A DNA stretch of 64,000 bases from Verrucomicrobiaceae bacterium. Lineage in GTDB: Bacteria > Verrucomicrobiota > Verrucomicrobiia > Verrucomicrobiales > Verrucomicrobiaceae. Shown in pieces: positions 54,655 to 64,000 of the stretch. Each line of letters starts with the position of its first letter. Positions within the stretch are counted from its first letter, which is position 1. Both the position numbers and the translations under genes were made by a program. Under the pieces are notes generated by a model. That model was given only the letters and a program-made list of their open reading frames with translations, was not told where the DNA came from and did no database searches. The DNA is taken from positions 1-64,000 of the forward strand of contig JAEUHN010000005.1 of the NCBI GenBank assembly GCA_016795365.1, given 5' to 3'.

Positions 54655-56106
54655 CTACATGCGCGACATCACGCCTGCGCTTTCGAGTGGATGCAGGCCG
54701 TGCTGGCTGAGCGCAGGCGCATTGCCGCCGGGGAACATCTTGCCGCGATTGGCAATCTCCTTGGGATCGAACCCACGACGGACGCGCATCATCACATCGA
54801 TGTCGTCCGCGCTGAACATGCTGCCCAGGTTGGCCTTTTTCTCCAGGCCGATGCCGTGCTCGCCTGTGAGCGAGCCGCCCATCGCGACGCACATGAGCAG
54901 GATCTCACCGGCGAGCACCTCGGCGCGTTCGAGTTCGCCGGGCACGTCGCCACGATAGAGGATGAGCGGATGGAGATTGCCGTCGCCGGCGTGGAAGACA
55001 TTGGCCACGCGCAGGCCGTGGTCCGCGGCGAGCTTGCTGATCTTGCGCAGTGCCTCGCCAAGGCGGCGACGCGGCACCACACCATCCTGCACGATGAAAT
55101 CGGGGCTGAGGCGGCCCACGGCGGAGAAGGCAGACTTGCGTCCCTTCCAGATCCTCAAGCGATCATCCGCATCGCGAGCCACACGGATCTCGATGGGCTG
55201 TGATTGCTCGATGATCTTCATCAGCGCGGGTTGTTCAGCAGCGACTTGTTCGGGTGTGCCTTCGAGTTCGACGATGAGGCACGACTCGCTGCCGGGCGGG
55301 AACTCGGCATGAACGGCTGCCTCGGCCGCATCCATGGCCAGACGGTCCATGATCTCCATCGCGCCGGGCAGGAGGCCGCTTTCGACAATGGCGGAGACGG
55401 TGTCACCTGCCATGTCCAGGCTACGGTAGCCGACGAGCACGGTGTGAAAACAGGCGGCGCGAGGCAGAAGGCGAAGGGTGATCTCCAGGGCGATGCCGAA
55501 GAGTCCCTCGCTGCCGCAGAAGAAGCCGGTCAGGTCGGGGCCCACCTGCTCCAGGCTGTCGCCACCGAGTTCACAGACCTCACCATTGGCCAGCACCACC
55601 TTCAGCCCCAGGACGTGATTGGCCGTCATGCCGTATTTGAGGCAGTGCGCTCCGCCCGAGTTGAAGGCCACATTGCCGCCGATGGTGCAGACCTGCTGGC
55701 TGGAAGGATCAGGGGCGTAGTGCAGGCCATGAGGTGCTGCGGCTTTGGTCACGGACAGATTGGTCACGCCCGGCTCCACCACGGCCGTTCGCGTATCCGG
55801 GTCCAGCTTGAGGATGCGGTTCATTCGATTGAGCGCGATGACGATCCCTTCCTCAATCGGCACCGAGCCGCCACTGAGCGAAGTGCCGCTGCCGCGGGCA
55901 ACGAAGGGCACCGCGTGCTCGTGGCAGAGCTTCACTAGACGGATGACTTCGTCGGCGGTCTCGGGCAAGACCACGGCGCGGGGAATGACTTCGAAGGCGG
56001 TGAGTCCATCGCTCGCATACGTGGCGAGGGACATCGGATCGACCAAGCAACGCTCCGCTGGAAGCAGCAGGCGCAGGGAGTCGATGAAGAGCGGACGATC
56101 CGGCAT
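54655..56106 (-). CDS. FAD-linked oxidase, GlcD (glycolate oxidase subunit) family
   Basis: 483 residues. The FAD_binding_4 domain is clear (about 40-180: [43 protein letters not shown]) and the FAD-oxidase C-terminal domain follows ([27 protein letters not shown]). Members oxidise 2-hydroxy acids such as glycolate or D-lactate with partner subunits GlcE and GlcF; none adjoins it, so D-lactate dehydrogenase-like use is also possible. ATG 56106 starts the domain; the longer frame is unsupported. Its stop is 64 bases upstream of cphB, so it may lead the same transcript. Confidence 0.9.
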   Translation of the reverse strand: MPDRPLFIDSLRLLLPAERCLVDPMSLATYASDGLTAFEVIPRAVVLPETADEVIRLVKLCHEHAVPFVARGSGTSLSGGSVPIEEGIVIALNRMNRILKLDPDTRTAVVEPGVTNLSVTKAAAPHGLHYAPDPSSQQVCTIGGNVAFNSGGAHCLKYGMTANHVLGLKVVLANGEVCELGGDSLEQVGPDLTGFFCGSEGLFGIALEITLRLLPRAACFHTVLVGYRSLDMAGDTVSAIVESGLLPGAMEIMDRLAMDAAEAAVHAEFPPGSESCLIVELEGTPEQVAAEQPALMKIIEQSQPIEIRVARDADDRLRIWKGRKSAFSAVGRLSPDFIVQDGVVPRRRLGEALRKISKLAADHGLRVANVFHAGDGNLHPLILYRGDVPGELERAEVLAGEILLMCVAMGGSLTGEHGIGLEKKANLGSMFSADDIDVMMRVRRGFDPKEIANRGKMFPGGNAPALSQHGLHPLESAGVMSRM

Positions 56107-56196
56107 GGGGCTGCTGATAGCCTTGCTCCGCGTGAATCTCAACCTCGGCTGCCGATGCACTTTCTGTGTCCGGTTGGGCTCGCAGTCGTGGTATGA

Positions 56197-56739
56197 ATGC
56201 AAACCATGAACAGCAACGAAACCCAGGCGGCCCAGGTCTTCCTCGCCCATCACGACTTCGTGAAAGGCGTGGCGCTGAAGTATGCGCCGTGGCCAGGCCT
56301 GATGGAAGACATCACGCAGCAAGTGTTCCTGGAGTTCATGCGCAAAGAGGAGCGCTGGGATTTGACCAGGGATGCGCGCCCGCTGCTGGCCACCATGACG
56401 AGGCATGTGGCGATGCGTCTATGGCGTGATCGAACCAAGGAGCAACCCGAGACGGTGCAAAAGCTCGCGGATCACATTCGTCAGCTCGCCGAGGAGCGCG
56501 ATCTGCCACCGCGCTACGAGGAGGAGATCGGCGTGCTTCGCAGCTGCCTGGAGAAGCTGCCCGAGAAGAGCCGCGATCTCATCCAGCTCTACTACTACAA
56601 TGATCTGGGCACGCCCGAGATCGCCAGCCAGCTGGAGATGAAGTCGGACACTGTCTGCCGCGCGCTGTCGCGGGTGCGTGACAAGCTGCGCGAGTGCATC
56701 CAGCGAAACCTCAACCACGGAGCCCCTGCTCATGCCTGA
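56197..56739 (+). CDS. ECF RNA polymerase sigma factor (Rhodopirellula/Verrucomicrobium type)
   Basis: 180 residues from ATG 56197 (ATG 56206 is equally possible). Region 2 is [12 protein letters not shown]-like ([17 protein letters not shown]) and region 4 has [24 protein letters not shown]-type helix-turn-helix. The MARH-like [12 protein letters not shown] segment is typical of the sigma family expanded in this superphylum. It is divergent from the GlcD gene across 90 bases. The downstream FecR/LamG gene overlaps its stop by 8 bases, so the latter is likely its cognate anti-sigma or sensor. Confidence 0.9.
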   Translation: MQTMNSNETQAAQVFLAHHDFVKGVALKYAPWPGLMEDITQQVFLEFMRKEERWDLTRDARPLLATMTRHVAMRLWRDRTKEQPETVQKLADHIRQLAEERDLPPRYEEEIGVLRSCLEKLPEKSRDLIQLYYYNDLGTPEIASQLEMKSDTVCRALSRVRDKLRECIQRNLNHGAPAHA

Positions 56740-58255
56740 TCCCGACACCTTGATTCAACGTTACCTTGAGCAAGCTCTGAGCGCCGAGGAGGCGGCGCAA
56801 CTCCATGAGATGCTCAAGGCAGATCCCAGGCTGGGCGAGCGACTGCTGGGGCAGTTCGAGACGGATGCGATGTTGCGAGCGACGCGTGCGTCGGGGGCGA
56901 TAGCGACGCGCTCGATGGTGCTCCTGCCACGGCGGCGATTCAGCTTTGCCACGGTGGCGGGTGTGGCTGCGCTGGCGGCGTGTTTGACGCTCGTGGGCGC
57001 CTGGCTCGTGATGCTGGTGAAACGTGCGCCCGATGAGGCGACGACCGCATCTGTGGCCGTGCTTTCCAGGGCGGTGAACTTGGTCTGGGAGACGGAATCG
57101 GGCGCGCCAGTGCCCGGGGCGGCCTTGTCACCGGGCGTGCTGAAGCTGAAGTCCGGGCTCGCGCAGATCGAGTTTTATCAAGGCGCCCGCGTGACCATCG
57201 AAGGGCCGGCGACCATCGAATTGATCAGTTCCGGTGAGGCCTTGTGCTCCAGCGGACGCTTGATCGCTCATGTGCCCGAGCAGGCGAAAGGCTTCGGCAT
57301 TCGCACCCCGCAGGGCAAGGTGGTGGACCTGGGCACGGAGTTCGCCATCGCGGTCGATGCGAGCGACACGGAAGTGCATGTCTTCAAAGGCAAGGTGGAG
57401 GTGCAGTCGAAGGTGGGCGGCACGCGCGCTCTCGGAGCTGGCGAAGCAGTGCAGATGGCTGATCTCACGCGGCGGCGCGAGGCGGATGCTTCGGTGTTCG
57501 GATCGCTGACCGATCTCGATGTGCGGACGGCTGCGTCCTTGCGGACCCAGTTTGAGCACTGGCAGCAACTCAATGCCCGGCGCAATGATGATCCGGCGCT
57601 GCGGTTGCATCTCGATTTCCAGGACATGGATGAGCTGCGTTCCCTGCAAAACCATGCGCTGAATCGCCAGGGTGTGCCGGACGCGAGCATCGTTGGCTGT
57701 GCCTGGACGGAAGGACGCTGGCCGGGCAAGCGTGCGCTCGAGTTTCGCACCGTGAGCGACCGTGTGCGGTTGAGTGTTCCGGGCCTTTATCCAGTGCTGA
57801 CCATGACTGCGTGGGTGCGGGTGAGTGGTCTGGATCGTGCCTTCAACTCGCTCTTCATGTGCGAGGGCTGGGGCAATCGGAAGGTCCACTGGCAGATTAC
57901 TCGTGATGGCAAGGTGAGGTTTGGTGCTGCGTCGGATGCGGAGTCAGGAGCACGTTTCGTGGACTGCGATTCGCCGCCGTTGTTCACGCCTGAACGCTTT
58001 GGGCGATGGACTCATTTGGCCCTGGTCTTCGATGCCGGGCGTCGGCTGGTGCAGCATTACGTGGATGGCAAGCTGGTGGCTGGCGTGCCCATGCCAGACT
58101 CGGTGCCCGTTCGACTCGGGGTGGCGGAACTGGGCAACTGGAACAATCCTGGTCACGACAAAACAGCGATCCGCAATCTCAGCGGAGCCATGGATGAATT
58201 CGCCCTCTATGCGCGAGCACTGAGTGCCCAAGAGATCGCTGAAATGGCGAAATGA
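56732..58255 (+). CDS. FecR-domain and LamG-domain membrane protein, probable partner of the ECF sigma factor
   Basis: 507 residues. The cytoplasmic start ([22 protein letters not shown]) looks like a zinc-less anti-sigma segment, one membrane helix follows (about 69-97), then a FecR domain (about 150-245: GARVTIEGPATIEL, TPQGKVVDLGTEFAI) and a LamG/concanavalin domain (about 330-505: MDEFALYARALSAQEI). The layout is very common in Planctomycetes and Verrucomicrobia next to ECF sigma genes, and suggests extracellular sensing of a glycan. ATG 56732 overlaps the sigma stop as ATGCCTGA. Confidence 0.9.
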   Translation: MPDPDTLIQRYLEQALSAEEAAQLHEMLKADPRLGERLLGQFETDAMLRATRASGAIATRSMVLLPRRRFSFATVAGVAALAACLTLVGAWLVMLVKRAPDEATTASVAVLSRAVNLVWETESGAPVPGAALSPGVLKLKSGLAQIEFYQGARVTIEGPATIELISSGEALCSSGRLIAHVPEQAKGFGIRTPQGKVVDLGTEFAIAVDASDTEVHVFKGKVEVQSKVGGTRALGAGEAVQMADLTRRREADASVFGSLTDLDVRTAASLRTQFEHWQQLNARRNDDPALRLHLDFQDMDELRSLQNHALNRQGVPDASIVGCAWTEGRWPGKRALEFRTVSDRVRLSVPGLYPVLTMTAWVRVSGLDRAFNSLFMCEGWGNRKVHWQITRDGKVRFGAASDAESGARFVDCDSPPLFTPERFGRWTHLALVFDAGRRLVQHYVDGKLVAGVPMPDSVPVRLGVAELGNWNNPGHDKTAIRNLSGAMDEFALYARALSAQEIAEMAK

Positions 58256-58263
58256 ACGCCGCC

Positions 58264-58290
58264 GCGCAAGCATCCTGGTGATGCCTGCGC
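58264..58290. other. Hairpin between convergent genes
   Basis: gcgcaagcatc (58264-58274) pairs with gatgcctgcgc (58280-58290) with one mismatch and a 5-base loop. No T-run follows on either strand, so it is at best a weak bidirectional terminator between the FecR/LamG gene and topoisomerase IV. Confidence 0.35.
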
Positions 58291-58317
58291 TCGTGTCCCA
58301 AAGGGTATCAAGGGTGC

Positions 58318-60210
58318 CTACGCCGCCGCAGGCACAGCAGCTTCTTCGCTGAACTCAAGCTCCTCTTCGACGCGGAGGTTCTCGACGATGTAGGTCTGGC
58401 GATCGGGCGTGTTCTTGCCCATGTAGAAGGTCAGCAACTCTTTGATCGTCTTGGCCTCGGGCATGAGCACGGGCTCCAGGCGCATGTGCGGGCCGATGAA
58501 GTGCTTGAACTCATCGGGGCTGATTTCGCCCAGGCCTTTGAAGCGGGTGATCTCGGCGTTCTTGCCCAGCTTGTGCATCGCCTTCTGGCGCTCGGCGTCG
58601 TCGTAGCAGTAGAGCGTCTCCTTCTTGTTGCGAATGCGGAAGAGCGGCGTCTGAAGGATGTAGAGGTGGCCTTTGCGGATCAGTTCGGGGAAGAACTGAA
58701 GGAAGAAAGTGATCATCAGCAGGCGGATGTGCATGCCGTCCACGTCGGCATCGGTGGCGAGAATGACCTTGTTGAAGCGCAGCTCTTCGAGGTCTTCTTC
58801 GATCTGAAGTGCATTCGCGAGCAAGTAAAACTCCTCGTTCTCATACACGACCTTGCGGCTGAGGCTGAAGCAGTTGAGCGGCTTTCCGCGTAGGCTGAAG
58901 ACGGCCTGATAGTTCACGTCGCGGCTCTTGGTGATGGAGCCGGAGGCGCTGTCACCTTCGGTAATGAAGAGCGTGCTGAGGTCACGGTTCTTGTCTTTGG
59001 TGTCGAAGTGGACGCGGCAATCGCGCAGCTTCTTGTTATGCACCTTGGCCTTGCGAGCGGACTCACGCGCGAGCTTCTGGATGCCGCTGATGTCTTTGCG
59101 CTCCTTCTCGTTCGCCTGAATCTTTTCCTGCAGTGCCTTGGCCGTGTCGCCGTGCTTGTGCAGGTAGTTGTCGAGCTGCTGGCAGACGAGGTTGATGATG
59201 TGCGTGCGCAGGTTGCGGCCCTCGGGCTCCATGTGCGTGCTGCCGAGCTTGGTCTTGGTCTGTGACTCGAAGACGGGCTCCTGCACCTTCACGGACACAG
59301 CGGCGACGATGCTGCCGCGCACGTCGGAGGGTTCCCACTGCTTCTTGAAGAACTCGCGGCACTCCTGCACGATCGCTTCGCGGAAGGCATTCAGATGCGT
59401 GCCGCCTTGCGTTGTGTTCTGGCCGTTCACGAAGGTGTAATACTCCTCGCCGTAGCCTTCGCCGTGCGTGAAGGCGACCTCCACATCGGGTCCCTTGAGA
59501 TAGATGATCGGATACTGCTGGTTCTCAGGCAGCTTGGTGCGGATGAGATCGACGATGCCGTCCTTGCTGCGATAGACCTCGTCGTTCAGCTTCAAGGTGA
59601 GGCCGGGATTGAGCCACGCATAGAAGCGCAGCATCTCGCGCACGTAGTCGAGGCGGAACTGCACGTCCTCGCCAAAGCTCTCGCGGTCCGCGCGGAAGGA
59701 GATGCGCGTGCCGTCCTTCTCTTCCGAGTCCTTCGGCGTCTTCATCTCGTTGACCACGAGACCTTTGGAGAACTCGATGGCGCGCGTCTTCTTGTCGCGA
59801 ACGGCCTGGATGTCGAAGCGTTCGGACAAAGCGTTCACCGCCTTGATGCCGACGCCGTTGAGGCCGACCGAGCGCTTGAAGACTTCGCTGTCATACTTCG
59901 CACCCGTGTTGATCTGCGCGGAGCACTCCATCAGCTTGCCCAGCGGAATGCCGCGGCCGTAGTCGCGCACGCTGGCCACTTGATCCTCAGTGATGGTGAT
60001 TTCGATGACGTTGCCAAAGCCCATGACGTGCTCGTCGATGGCGTTATCGACGACTTCCTTGAGCAGCACATAAATCCCGTCCTCAGGCAGGGAACCGTCG
60101 CCCAGCTTGCCAATATACATGCCGGGACGCAGGCGAATGTGCTCGCGCCAGTCGAGGGACTTGATCGAGTCTTCCGTGTAGCCGTGGGATGGAGCAGGGG
60201 ATTGGGCCAT
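58318..60210 (-). CDS. parE: DNA topoisomerase IV/gyrase subunit B
   Basis: 630 residues. The GHKL ATPase (about 20-220) has [20 protein letters not shown] and [14 protein letters not shown]; the Toprim domain has EGDSASG near 418 and [10 protein letters not shown] near 487. The length matches ParE and short GyrB. Relative to E. coli GyrB it lacks the insertion in the Toprim domain. The partner subunit A gene is not in the window, so whether it acts as gyrase or topoisomerase IV is unclear. ATG 60210 is used; the longer frame is unsupported. Confidence 0.94.
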   Translation of the reverse strand: MAQSPAPSHGYTEDSIKSLDWREHIRLRPGMYIGKLGDGSLPEDGIYVLLKEVVDNAIDEHVMGFGNVIEITITEDQVASVRDYGRGIPLGKLMECSAQINTGAKYDSEVFKRSVGLNGVGIKAVNALSERFDIQAVRDKKTRAIEFSKGLVVNEMKTPKDSEEKDGTRISFRADRESFGEDVQFRLDYVREMLRFYAWLNPGLTLKLNDEVYRSKDGIVDLIRTKLPENQQYPIIYLKGPDVEVAFTHGEGYGEEYYTFVNGQNTTQGGTHLNAFREAIVQECREFFKKQWEPSDVRGSIVAAVSVKVQEPVFESQTKTKLGSTHMEPEGRNLRTHIINLVCQQLDNYLHKHGDTAKALQEKIQANEKERKDISGIQKLARESARKAKVHNKKLRDCRVHFDTKDKNRDLSTLFITEGDSASGSITKSRDVNYQAVFSLRGKPLNCFSLSRKVVYENEEFYLLANALQIEEDLEELRFNKVILATDADVDGMHIRLLMITFFLQFFPELIRKGHLYILQTPLFRIRNKKETLYCYDDAERQKAMHKLGKNAEITRFKGLGEISPDEFKHFIGPHMRLEPVLMPEAKTIKELLTFYMGKNTPDRQTYIVENLRVEEELEFSEEAAVPAAA

Positions 60211-60289
60211 CTTTCCTGATACGAGCCGGGGGCGACGAGTCAAGGAGGTGATCGGTCCCCGGCTAGAGACTCGCGGAGTCGGACTTCGT

Positions 60290-60904
60290 CTAGCGCAGTT
60301 CCTGAGCCGCGCGATCCAGCCACTTTTCAGCGTCCGGGGCTTCGAAGGCGCTCATCTTGTCGATGAGGTCATGGATGTCGTCGCTGACGATCAAAAGGTC
60401 GCGGTGCTCGGCTTTGAGAAAACGCTCGGCCACCATGTGGTCGAGGAAGGCGAGCATGGCATCGAAGAAGCCTGCCACATTGAGCAGGCCAATGGGTTTC
60501 CGATGCAGGCCCAGCTGGAGCCAGGTCATGGTTTCGAAAAGTTCTTCCAGCGTCCCGATGCCTCCCGGCAGGGCGATGAAGCCATCGCTGAGGTCCGCCA
60601 TCGTCTGCTTGCGTTCGTGCATCGAGTTCACACGAATCATTTGGGTGGCACGCTCGTGAGCGAGTTCCTTGTCAGCTAGGTGATGAGGGATCACGCCGAT
60701 GACTTCGCCTCCTGCCTCCAGCACGGCGTCTGCGATCCTGCCCATCATGCCCACATTGCCGCCACCATAAACGAGTGCGATGCCACACCGTGCGAGAGCT
60801 TGGCCAACGGTGCGCGCGGCATTCGCGTAATCCGCGCGTGCTCCGGGGCTTGAGCCGCAGTAGATGCAGAGACGTTGGGTCGTGGGTGCGGAAGCGGGGC
60901 TCAT
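60290..60904 (-). CDS. LOG-family nucleoside 5'-monophosphate phosphoribohydrolase
   Basis: 204 residues. LOG proteins release the base from nucleoside monophosphates; in plants this activates cytokinins. The motifs GGGNVGMMG and [12 protein letters not shown] near residue 113, with [13 protein letters not shown] preceding, are diagnostic. Its role in bacteria without cytokinin is probably general nucleotide handling. ATG 60904 precedes the CIYCGSSPG start; the longer frame is not supported. It shares a strand with topoisomerase IV but the 79-base gap makes co-transcription uncertain. Confidence 0.92.
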   Translation of the reverse strand: MSPASAPTTQRLCIYCGSSPGARADYANAARTVGQALARCGIALVYGGGNVGMMGRIADAVLEAGGEVIGVIPHHLADKELAHERATQMIRVNSMHERKQTMADLSDGFIALPGGIGTLEELFETMTWLQLGLHRKPIGLLNVAGFFDAMLAFLDHMVAERFLKAEHRDLLIVSDDIHDLIDKMSAFEAPDAEKWLDRAAQELR

Positions 60905-60995
60905 TGAATAGGGGTGGGTGGCGATCCAACTCAGGTCTTCGATCAGGTAAAGACGGGATTGATGGACCGGAGGAGTGTCGCTAGCATGGGTCCGC

Positions 60996-61487
60996 ATGAA
61001 GCATCTTTTTCTCTCCGTTGCGATGGCTCTGTCTCTGGTGGGGCTGACTGGTTGTGTGGACCTTGATCCGGCTTTGATGGGCGGTGGTGGAGGCTACAAT
61101 TCAGGCTACGAACCCGGCTACAGCTCGGGCTATCGTCCGAACTACAACTCTGGCTATGGGGCGGGATACGGATCGGGTTATGGCTCAGGATACGGCTATG
61201 GCTCCTCGGGTTATGGATCGGGCTACCGCCCGCCCTATGGGAATAGCTACGGAAACTCGAACTACGATCATCATGATCATGACCACGATCATCACTCGAG
61301 TAGCAGCAAGAAGGACGATGACTACTTCGGCGGACCTCGTGCCTGGTATGAAGCGGGACGCGGGATTGGGAAGAAAGATCGTCGCGAGCACAAGAACCAA
61401 AACTATCGTGCGCACAAGACGCAGTATGATGGCCGGACGGAGCGCGAATTCGCCCGTGGTTACAGCGATGGCTACAATGGCCGCTAG
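60996..61487 (+). CDS. Lipoprotein rich in Gly-Tyr and His/Asp
   Basis: 163 residues. The signal ends in GLTGC (lipobox). The mature chain has Gly-Tyr-Ser repeats (units such as SGYGSGYG) over roughly residues 30-85, then DHHDHDHDHH at about 90, a lysine/aspartate patch and a C-terminal segment with AWYEAGRGIGKKD and ARGYSDGYNGR. The His/Asp run might bind metal ions. I do not recognise the family. GGAGGAG lies about 20 bases upstream of ATG 60996, rather far for a ribosome binding site. Confidence 0.72.
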   Translation: MKHLFLSVAMALSLVGLTGCVDLDPALMGGGGGYNSGYEPGYSSGYRPNYNSGYGAGYGSGYGSGYGYGSSGYGSGYRPPYGNSYGNSNYDHHDHDHDHHSSSSKKDDDYFGGPRAWYEAGRGIGKKDRREHKNQNYRAHKTQYDGRTEREFARGYSDGYNGR

Positions 61488-61495
61488 TCTTTAGG

Positions 61496-63427
61496 TCAGC
61501 CGGGCATGATGGACTCGGTCTGTTCGAGGACTTGCTGAAAAGGATAGTCCTCGAGCAGTCCAAACGAGTCGTGGCGGCCCAGCCGGTCACGACTTGTCGC
61601 CGGGCTGGTAAGGCCGCACAAGAAGCGTGCCATCTGGCGCGGTGCGCGCAGGGCCGCATGACCTTCGTCCATGAGGGCGTGGATCTGCGTGACGTGCTCG
61701 GTGCTGATGACCTTTTCCGGTGAGCGCGGGATGGAGCGAGGCTTTTTCAGTGGGTGCACGCAACTGCCACAGTGCCCGCAGTTGTCTTCCAGATCTTCGC
61801 CGAAGTAGCGGAGCAAGTGCCGCGTCAGGCATTCTGGGTCCTGTGCGAAGGTCATGATCCTTTCGAGGCGCTCCGCGTCCTTGGACTCGCGCAGGGCAAA
61901 GAGTTCCTGCATGCGCTGCACTAGGCTTTCAATGGATCGGGAGTCGTCCGTGATGCGATAACGATGACGGATGCCGCTGGGCTGGAGTTCGATGTCACCA
62001 CTCTCTTCGAGGTAGTTGAAGGCCTTGGTGATTCGTTCGCGGTTCTCGCCGATGGTGGCGGCGGCAGAGTCGAGATCGTTGATGGTGATCCATTTGTAGC
62101 CACGCTTGCCGCAGCCGAAGAGCTTCTTCAAAAACGCCTGCCTCTCGGGCGTATGCCCTGCGAGCACACGGGCTTCAGTTTGGAGGAAGCGAAACTTGCA
62201 GCCATTGTAAAAGGCTCCGAGCGGGCTGAGCACGCCGTCGAGTTCCAGGTAGGTGAGCACGGTCTCGAGCACCAGCGGCCGGATGTCCGTGGCACGCGAG
62301 AGGTCATACTGGCTGATGCTGAACTCCGATCCTTGGCGCAGCAGCGAGTCCATCGCCGTCCGAAGTGCGAGTGGTGTCGGAGTGTCTCCAAAGATGAAGT
62401 TTTGCAAGACGATGAGATCATCGGCGCAGGCGAGCATCTCGCAGTGCGATGGCTTGCCGTCGCGTCCAGCGCGACCAATCTCCTGCTGGTAGTTCTCCAG
62501 CGATTTGGGCAGGTTGTAGTGATACACCGCGCGGATGTCCGCCTTGTCGATGCCCATGCCGAAGGCAATGGTCGCGGTGATGACGTCGATCTCACCGCGC
62601 ATGAACCGCTCTTGCACATTGGCTCGATGCTCAGGATTCAGGCCTGCGTGGTAGGCAGCAGAGTTGAGACCCTGCTTGCCAAGATGGGTGGCCACCATCT
62701 CGCTCGTCTGCTGCTGGGTGACATACACGATCGCAGGGAAGCGGCGCTCGGAAGTCAGACGTTCCGTGAGCAAGCCCAGGCGCTCGCGATGGCTGGTGGG
62801 AGTGATGTGGATCGCGAGGTTGGGCCGGTGGAAGGGTGTTTGCGTGCAGTCCTCCCGCTTGATATGGAAGGCTTTCGCGATGTCCTTCGCTACCGCCGGT
62901 GTAGCTGTCGCGGTGAGGGCAAGGACGGGGTGGAGTTTCAGCTTTCGCGCAACGTCGGCGAGCCGCAGATACTCGGGCCTGAAGTTGTGGCCCCACTCCG
63001 AGATGCAATGCGATTCGTCGATGGCGAGCAGGCTGATCTTGGTTCGCGAGAGACGCTCCATGAAGCTCTCGCTCATCAGGCGCTCCGGCGCGATGTAGAG
63101 CAGCCTGAGAGTGCCGGATCGCATGGATTCCAGCACGGCTGTGGATTCCTCCAGGGTGAGGGTGGAGTCGAGTCGTGCCGCTGCGATGTCGCGAGCACGC
63201 AGGGCTTCGACTTGATCCTTCATCAAGGCGATCAAGGGCGAGATCACCAGCGTCAGCCCCTCCATGAGCAGCGCAGGAAGCTGGTAGCACAACGACTTGC
63301 CGCCGCCGGTGGGAAAGATCGCCAGCGCACTGCGTCCGGCGAGCAGTGCCTCGATCACTTGCTGCTGCCCTGGACGGAACTCCGCGTGACCGAAGGAGTG
63401 CTGAAGCGTGGCGTGGAGGTCGGGCAT
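61496..63427 (-). CDS. recQ: ATP-dependent DNA helicase of the RecQ family
   Basis: 643 residues. Walker A FPTGGGKS near residue 40, the DESH box in IDESHCISEWGHNFRPEY near 138, and helicase motif VI in QEIGRAGRDG. The RecQ zinc-binding cysteines appear as CLTRHLLRYFGEDLEDNCGHCGSC in part, near 535-555, followed by a winged-helix-like region. RecQ unwinds replication and recombination intermediates. An HRDC domain is not obvious at the C-terminus. ATG 63427 begins the fold; it converges on the lipoprotein gene with 8 bases between stops. Confidence 0.94.
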   Translation of the reverse strand: MPDLHATLQHSFGHAEFRPGQQQVIEALLAGRSALAIFPTGGGKSLCYQLPALLMEGLTLVISPLIALMKDQVEALRARDIAAARLDSTLTLEESTAVLESMRSGTLRLLYIAPERLMSESFMERLSRTKISLLAIDESHCISEWGHNFRPEYLRLADVARKLKLHPVLALTATATPAVAKDIAKAFHIKREDCTQTPFHRPNLAIHITPTSHRERLGLLTERLTSERRFPAIVYVTQQQTSEMVATHLGKQGLNSAAYHAGLNPEHRANVQERFMRGEIDVITATIAFGMGIDKADIRAVYHYNLPKSLENYQQEIGRAGRDGKPSHCEMLACADDLIVLQNFIFGDTPTPLALRTAMDSLLRQGSEFSISQYDLSRATDIRPLVLETVLTYLELDGVLSPLGAFYNGCKFRFLQTEARVLAGHTPERQAFLKKLFGCGKRGYKWITINDLDSAAATIGENRERITKAFNYLEESGDIELQPSGIRHRYRITDDSRSIESLVQRMQELFALRESKDAERLERIMTFAQDPECLTRHLLRYFGEDLEDNCGHCGSCVHPLKKPRSIPRSPEKVISTEHVTQIHALMDEGHAALRAPRQMARFLCGLTSPATSRDRLGRHDSFGLLEDYPFQQVLEQTESIMPG

Positions 63428-63470
63428 GGTGCGTCTTCACTATCGAAGTCTGGACGCAGCACAAGAGCCG

Positions 63471-64000
63471 CTACTCATGCCGCAGCGCTTCCACCGGATT
63501 CATCCGAGCAGCTCGACGGGCGGGATAAATCCCGAAGGCGATGCCGGTGATGACGGAAATGCTGAAGGCGAGAGTGGGTGCCCAGAACTTGATCACGGTA
63601 GTGACTCCCGCGAAGTGACTGATGAGCATCGGAATCGCCAGGCCGAGCAGCACACCGAGCACGCCGCCTGCGCCTGAGAGCAGAATGGTCTCGATGAGGA
63701 ACTGCACCACGATGTCTGTCTGCTTGGCTCCGAGCGCGCGCCTGATGCCGATCTCACGAGTGCGCTCCGTCACGCTGGCTAGCATGATGTTCATGATGCC
63801 GATGCCGCCGACGAGCAACGAGATGCCTGCGATGCTGCCGAGCACGATGCTGAAGATTTGCTTTGTGCGTTCGGCCTGTCGGAGCAGCTCGATGGGCACG
63901 ATCATCGTCCAGTCGTTCTTCTTGTGATTGACCTCCAGAATGCGGCGGATCGCGGCGGCGGACTTGACCACGTTCTCCAGCTTGCCCACGCGGACGATGG
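63471..64000 (-). CDS. ABC transporter permease, MacB/FtsX family (C-terminal part)
   Basis: The frame is open to the window end at 64000 and continues beyond it; about 176 residues are visible. Four hydrophobic segments with GIMNIMLASVTERTREIGIRRALGA, TILLSGAGGVLGVLLGLA and the terminal GIYPARRAARMNPVEALRHE are characteristic of MacB-type permeases that work with an ATPase and a membrane-fusion protein. It precedes recQ on the same strand with 43 bases between them. Its partners would lie outside the window. Confidence 0.93.
   Translation of the reverse strand, partial: IVRVGKLENVVKSAAAIRRILEVNHKKNDWTMIVPIELLRQAERTKQIFSIVLGSIAGISLLVGGIGIMNIMLASVTERTREIGIRRALGAKQTDIVVQFLIETILLSGAGGVLGVLLGLAIPMLISHFAGVTTVIKFWAPTLAFSISVITGIAFGIYPARRAARMNPVEALRHE

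Noticed and set aside
61964-63550. Plus-strand frame opposite recQ (528 codons)
   Set aside because: Antisense of a clear helicase gene; no recognisable motif.

Overview
This is about 64 kb of GC-rich chromosomal DNA, most likely from a member of the Verrucomicrobiota (Verrucomicrobiaceae or Prosthecobacter-like). The assignment rests on family types typical of the Planctomycetes-Verrucomicrobia group: a PVC-type membrane-bound dehydrogenase fused to an SGNH domain and an azurin-like domain, an ECF sigma factor overlapping a FecR/LamG gene, an SHD1-domain metalloprotease, several secreted esterases, and giant secreted Ig/NHL/BNR proteins. No phage, IS element, integrase or CRISPR array was seen. 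Gene density is high and most intergenic gaps are under 250 bp.

Layout. 1-5932 (+): tail of a membrane protein, DUF2071 and DoxX-like genes, recG, a DegS-like protease and a nucleotide-sugar epimerase. 5934-23174 (-): a secreted esterase, then three giant secreted proteins (1540, 1345 and 2119 aa) that share a C-terminal module of about 410 residues. 23391-26556: SHD1 metalloprotease, a frameshifted small membrane protein, and a GH30-like glycosidase bracketed by two copies of the nadB 3' end. 26661-34365 (-): nadB, an NtrC-like regulator lacking the phospho-acceptor Asp, rnhA, a GYF/DUF4190 membrane protein, uppS, selO and DUF2237. 34687-40254 (+): an unrecognised P-loop ATPase, an OppF-type ATPase, a RodA/FtsW protein and an esterase. 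40255-46120 (-): PVC dehydrogenase-azurin fusion and a SNF2 helicase. 46215-50987 (+): tRNA-Tyr, a structured intergenic region ending in a strong terminator, a YdbH/AsmA-like protein, a YnbE-YdbL-like fusion lipoprotein and a small membrane protein. 51071-56106 (-): cyclic-nucleotide-binding protein, CphA2-like cyanophycin synthetase, lipoprotein cyanophycinase and a GlcD-like oxidase. 56197-64000: ECF sigma plus FecR/LamG, topoisomerase IV subunit B, a LOG-family protein, a Gly/Tyr- and His/Asp-rich lipoprotein, RecQ and the end of a MacB/FtsX-type permease.

The loci that look most informative are the cphB/cphA2-like/cNMP operon, the YdbH plus fused YnbE-YdbL pair, the three giant proteins with a common C-terminal module, and the nadB-tail duplication around the glycosidase gene. 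All assignments come from reading motifs by eye; no database search was possible.
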